Source of the DNA: an uncultured bacterium
Lineage (GTDB): Bacteria > Cyanobacteriota > Vampirovibrionia > Gastranaerophilales > Gastranaerophilaceae
Length of the DNA: 14,893 bases
Direction: 5' to 3'
Assembly (NCBI GenBank): GCA_900314375.1
Contig: OMVC01000083.1
Coordinates: 1-14,893, forward strand
Part shown: one piece after another, positions 14,776 through 14,893 of the stretch
Position numbering within the stretch: the first letter of the stretch is position 1
Layout: every line of letters begins with the position of its first letter
Position numbers and translations under genes: made by a program
The notes under the pieces: generated by a model
What the model was told of the DNA's origin: nothing
Seen by the model: the letters and a program-made list of their open reading frames with translations, nothing else
The model's database searches: none

Positions 14776-14781
14776 ATTATA
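14776..14781 (-). promoter_or_regulatory. Candidate -10 box of mnmE
   Basis: A consensus TATAAT reads on the minus strand from 14781 to 14776 and ends 6 nt before the ATG at 14769. No clear -35 hexamer is found 16-18 nt upstream. Confidence 0.45.
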
Positions 14782-14796
14782 ACTCAAAAATGTTCA

Positions 14797-14851
14797 TTCT
14801 TTCTCTTTTGTTGCGAGCAAAAGAGAAAGAACTGAACCAAGAAAGAGAAAA
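14797..14851. repeat. Y-R-R triple tract: 14-bp inverted repeat plus 13-nt purine mirror repeat
   Basis: TTCTTTCTCTTTTG (14797-14810), loop TTGCGAG and CAAAAGAGAAAGAA (14818-14831) form a perfect 14-bp hairpin. After a second 7-nt spacer (CTGAACC), AAGAAAGAGAAAA (14839-14851) is the exact mirror image of AAAAGAGAAAGAA (14819-14831). The three tracts have the order and polarity needed for an intramolecular triple helix. Neither side of the hairpin is followed by a U-tract, so it is not a normal terminator. Confidence 0.85.
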
Positions 14852-14893
14852 AACGCTGTATCATGGCAATGCCTTCGGCATCGCACAGACCGT
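14852..14893. other. Non-coding window end with a short GC hairpin
   Basis: I see no coding frame here. ATGCC-TTC-GGCAT (14869-14881) is a 5-bp hairpin, and the local composition is richer in G and C, resembling the insert at 4276-4367 in style (GGCATCGC versus GAGCATCG). The element runs off the window. Confidence 0.35.

Noticed and set aside
1..14893. CRISPR array, insertion sequence, integrase or phage genes
   Set aside because: I saw no regularly spaced repeats, transposase or integrase motifs, or phage structural genes; the only mobile-element hint is the tRNA-tail duplication.

Overview
The window is AT-rich bacterial chromosome with eight protein genes in full, one tRNA gene, short intergenic gaps and intrinsic terminators. 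My best guess for the source is a non-photosynthetic relative of Cyanobacteria (Vampirovibrionia/Melainabacteria, Gastranaerophilales-like). Three things support this. One is a DUF512 radical-SAM protein of the type known as the cyanobacterial FeS oxidoreductase family. Another is a large anaerobic pyruvate:ferredoxin oxidoreductase. The third is a protein with an N-terminal 'SFG' motif that I associate, from memory, with that lineage. This placement is inference, not a search result.

Layout, left to right. (1) 67-3017, + strand: a SEC-C zinc-motif protein of unknown function, then recN five bases later, probably one operon. (2) 3070-3984, - strand: a compact sigma-70 factor with its own hairpin terminator. 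(3) 4063-4430: a promoter, tRNA-Val(UAC) and a terminator. A second copy of the tRNA 3' end plus terminator follows 193 bp later, and a GC-rich, highly foldable insert lies between the copies. (4) 4459-5319, - strand: an LppM-like lipoprotein with a C-terminal membrane helix, transcribed divergently from rlmD (5410-6765, +). (5) 6766-7851, - strand: a divergent RelA/SpoT-nucleotidyltransferase-like protein, abutting rlmD tail to tail. (6) 8027-11557, +: nifJ (PFOR), with a clear promoter, a strong Shine-Dalgarno and a strong terminator; it looks like a highly expressed central-metabolism gene. (7) 11644-13420, +: a PadR-family regulator overlapping a DUF512/PDZ radical-SAM gene by 17 nt. (8) 13423-14775, -: mnmE, converging on the DUF512 gene with a 2-bp gap.

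Most genes are housekeeping: DNA repair (recN), rRNA and tRNA modification (rlmD, mnmE), transcription (sigma factor) and pyruvate fermentation (nifJ). The parts that deserve most attention are non-coding or poorly known. First, a Y-R-R sequence at 14797-14851, upstream of mnmE, has three exactly related 13-nt tracts separated by short loops and could fold into an intramolecular triple helix. Second, the tRNA-Val tail duplication encloses a nested-hairpin element. Third, the RelA/SpoT-like protein keeps most of the alarmone-synthetase motifs in an unusual architecture. Fourth, three genes without a Shine-Dalgarno each have a -10-like hexamer exactly 6 nt before an ATG, which suggests leaderless transcription.
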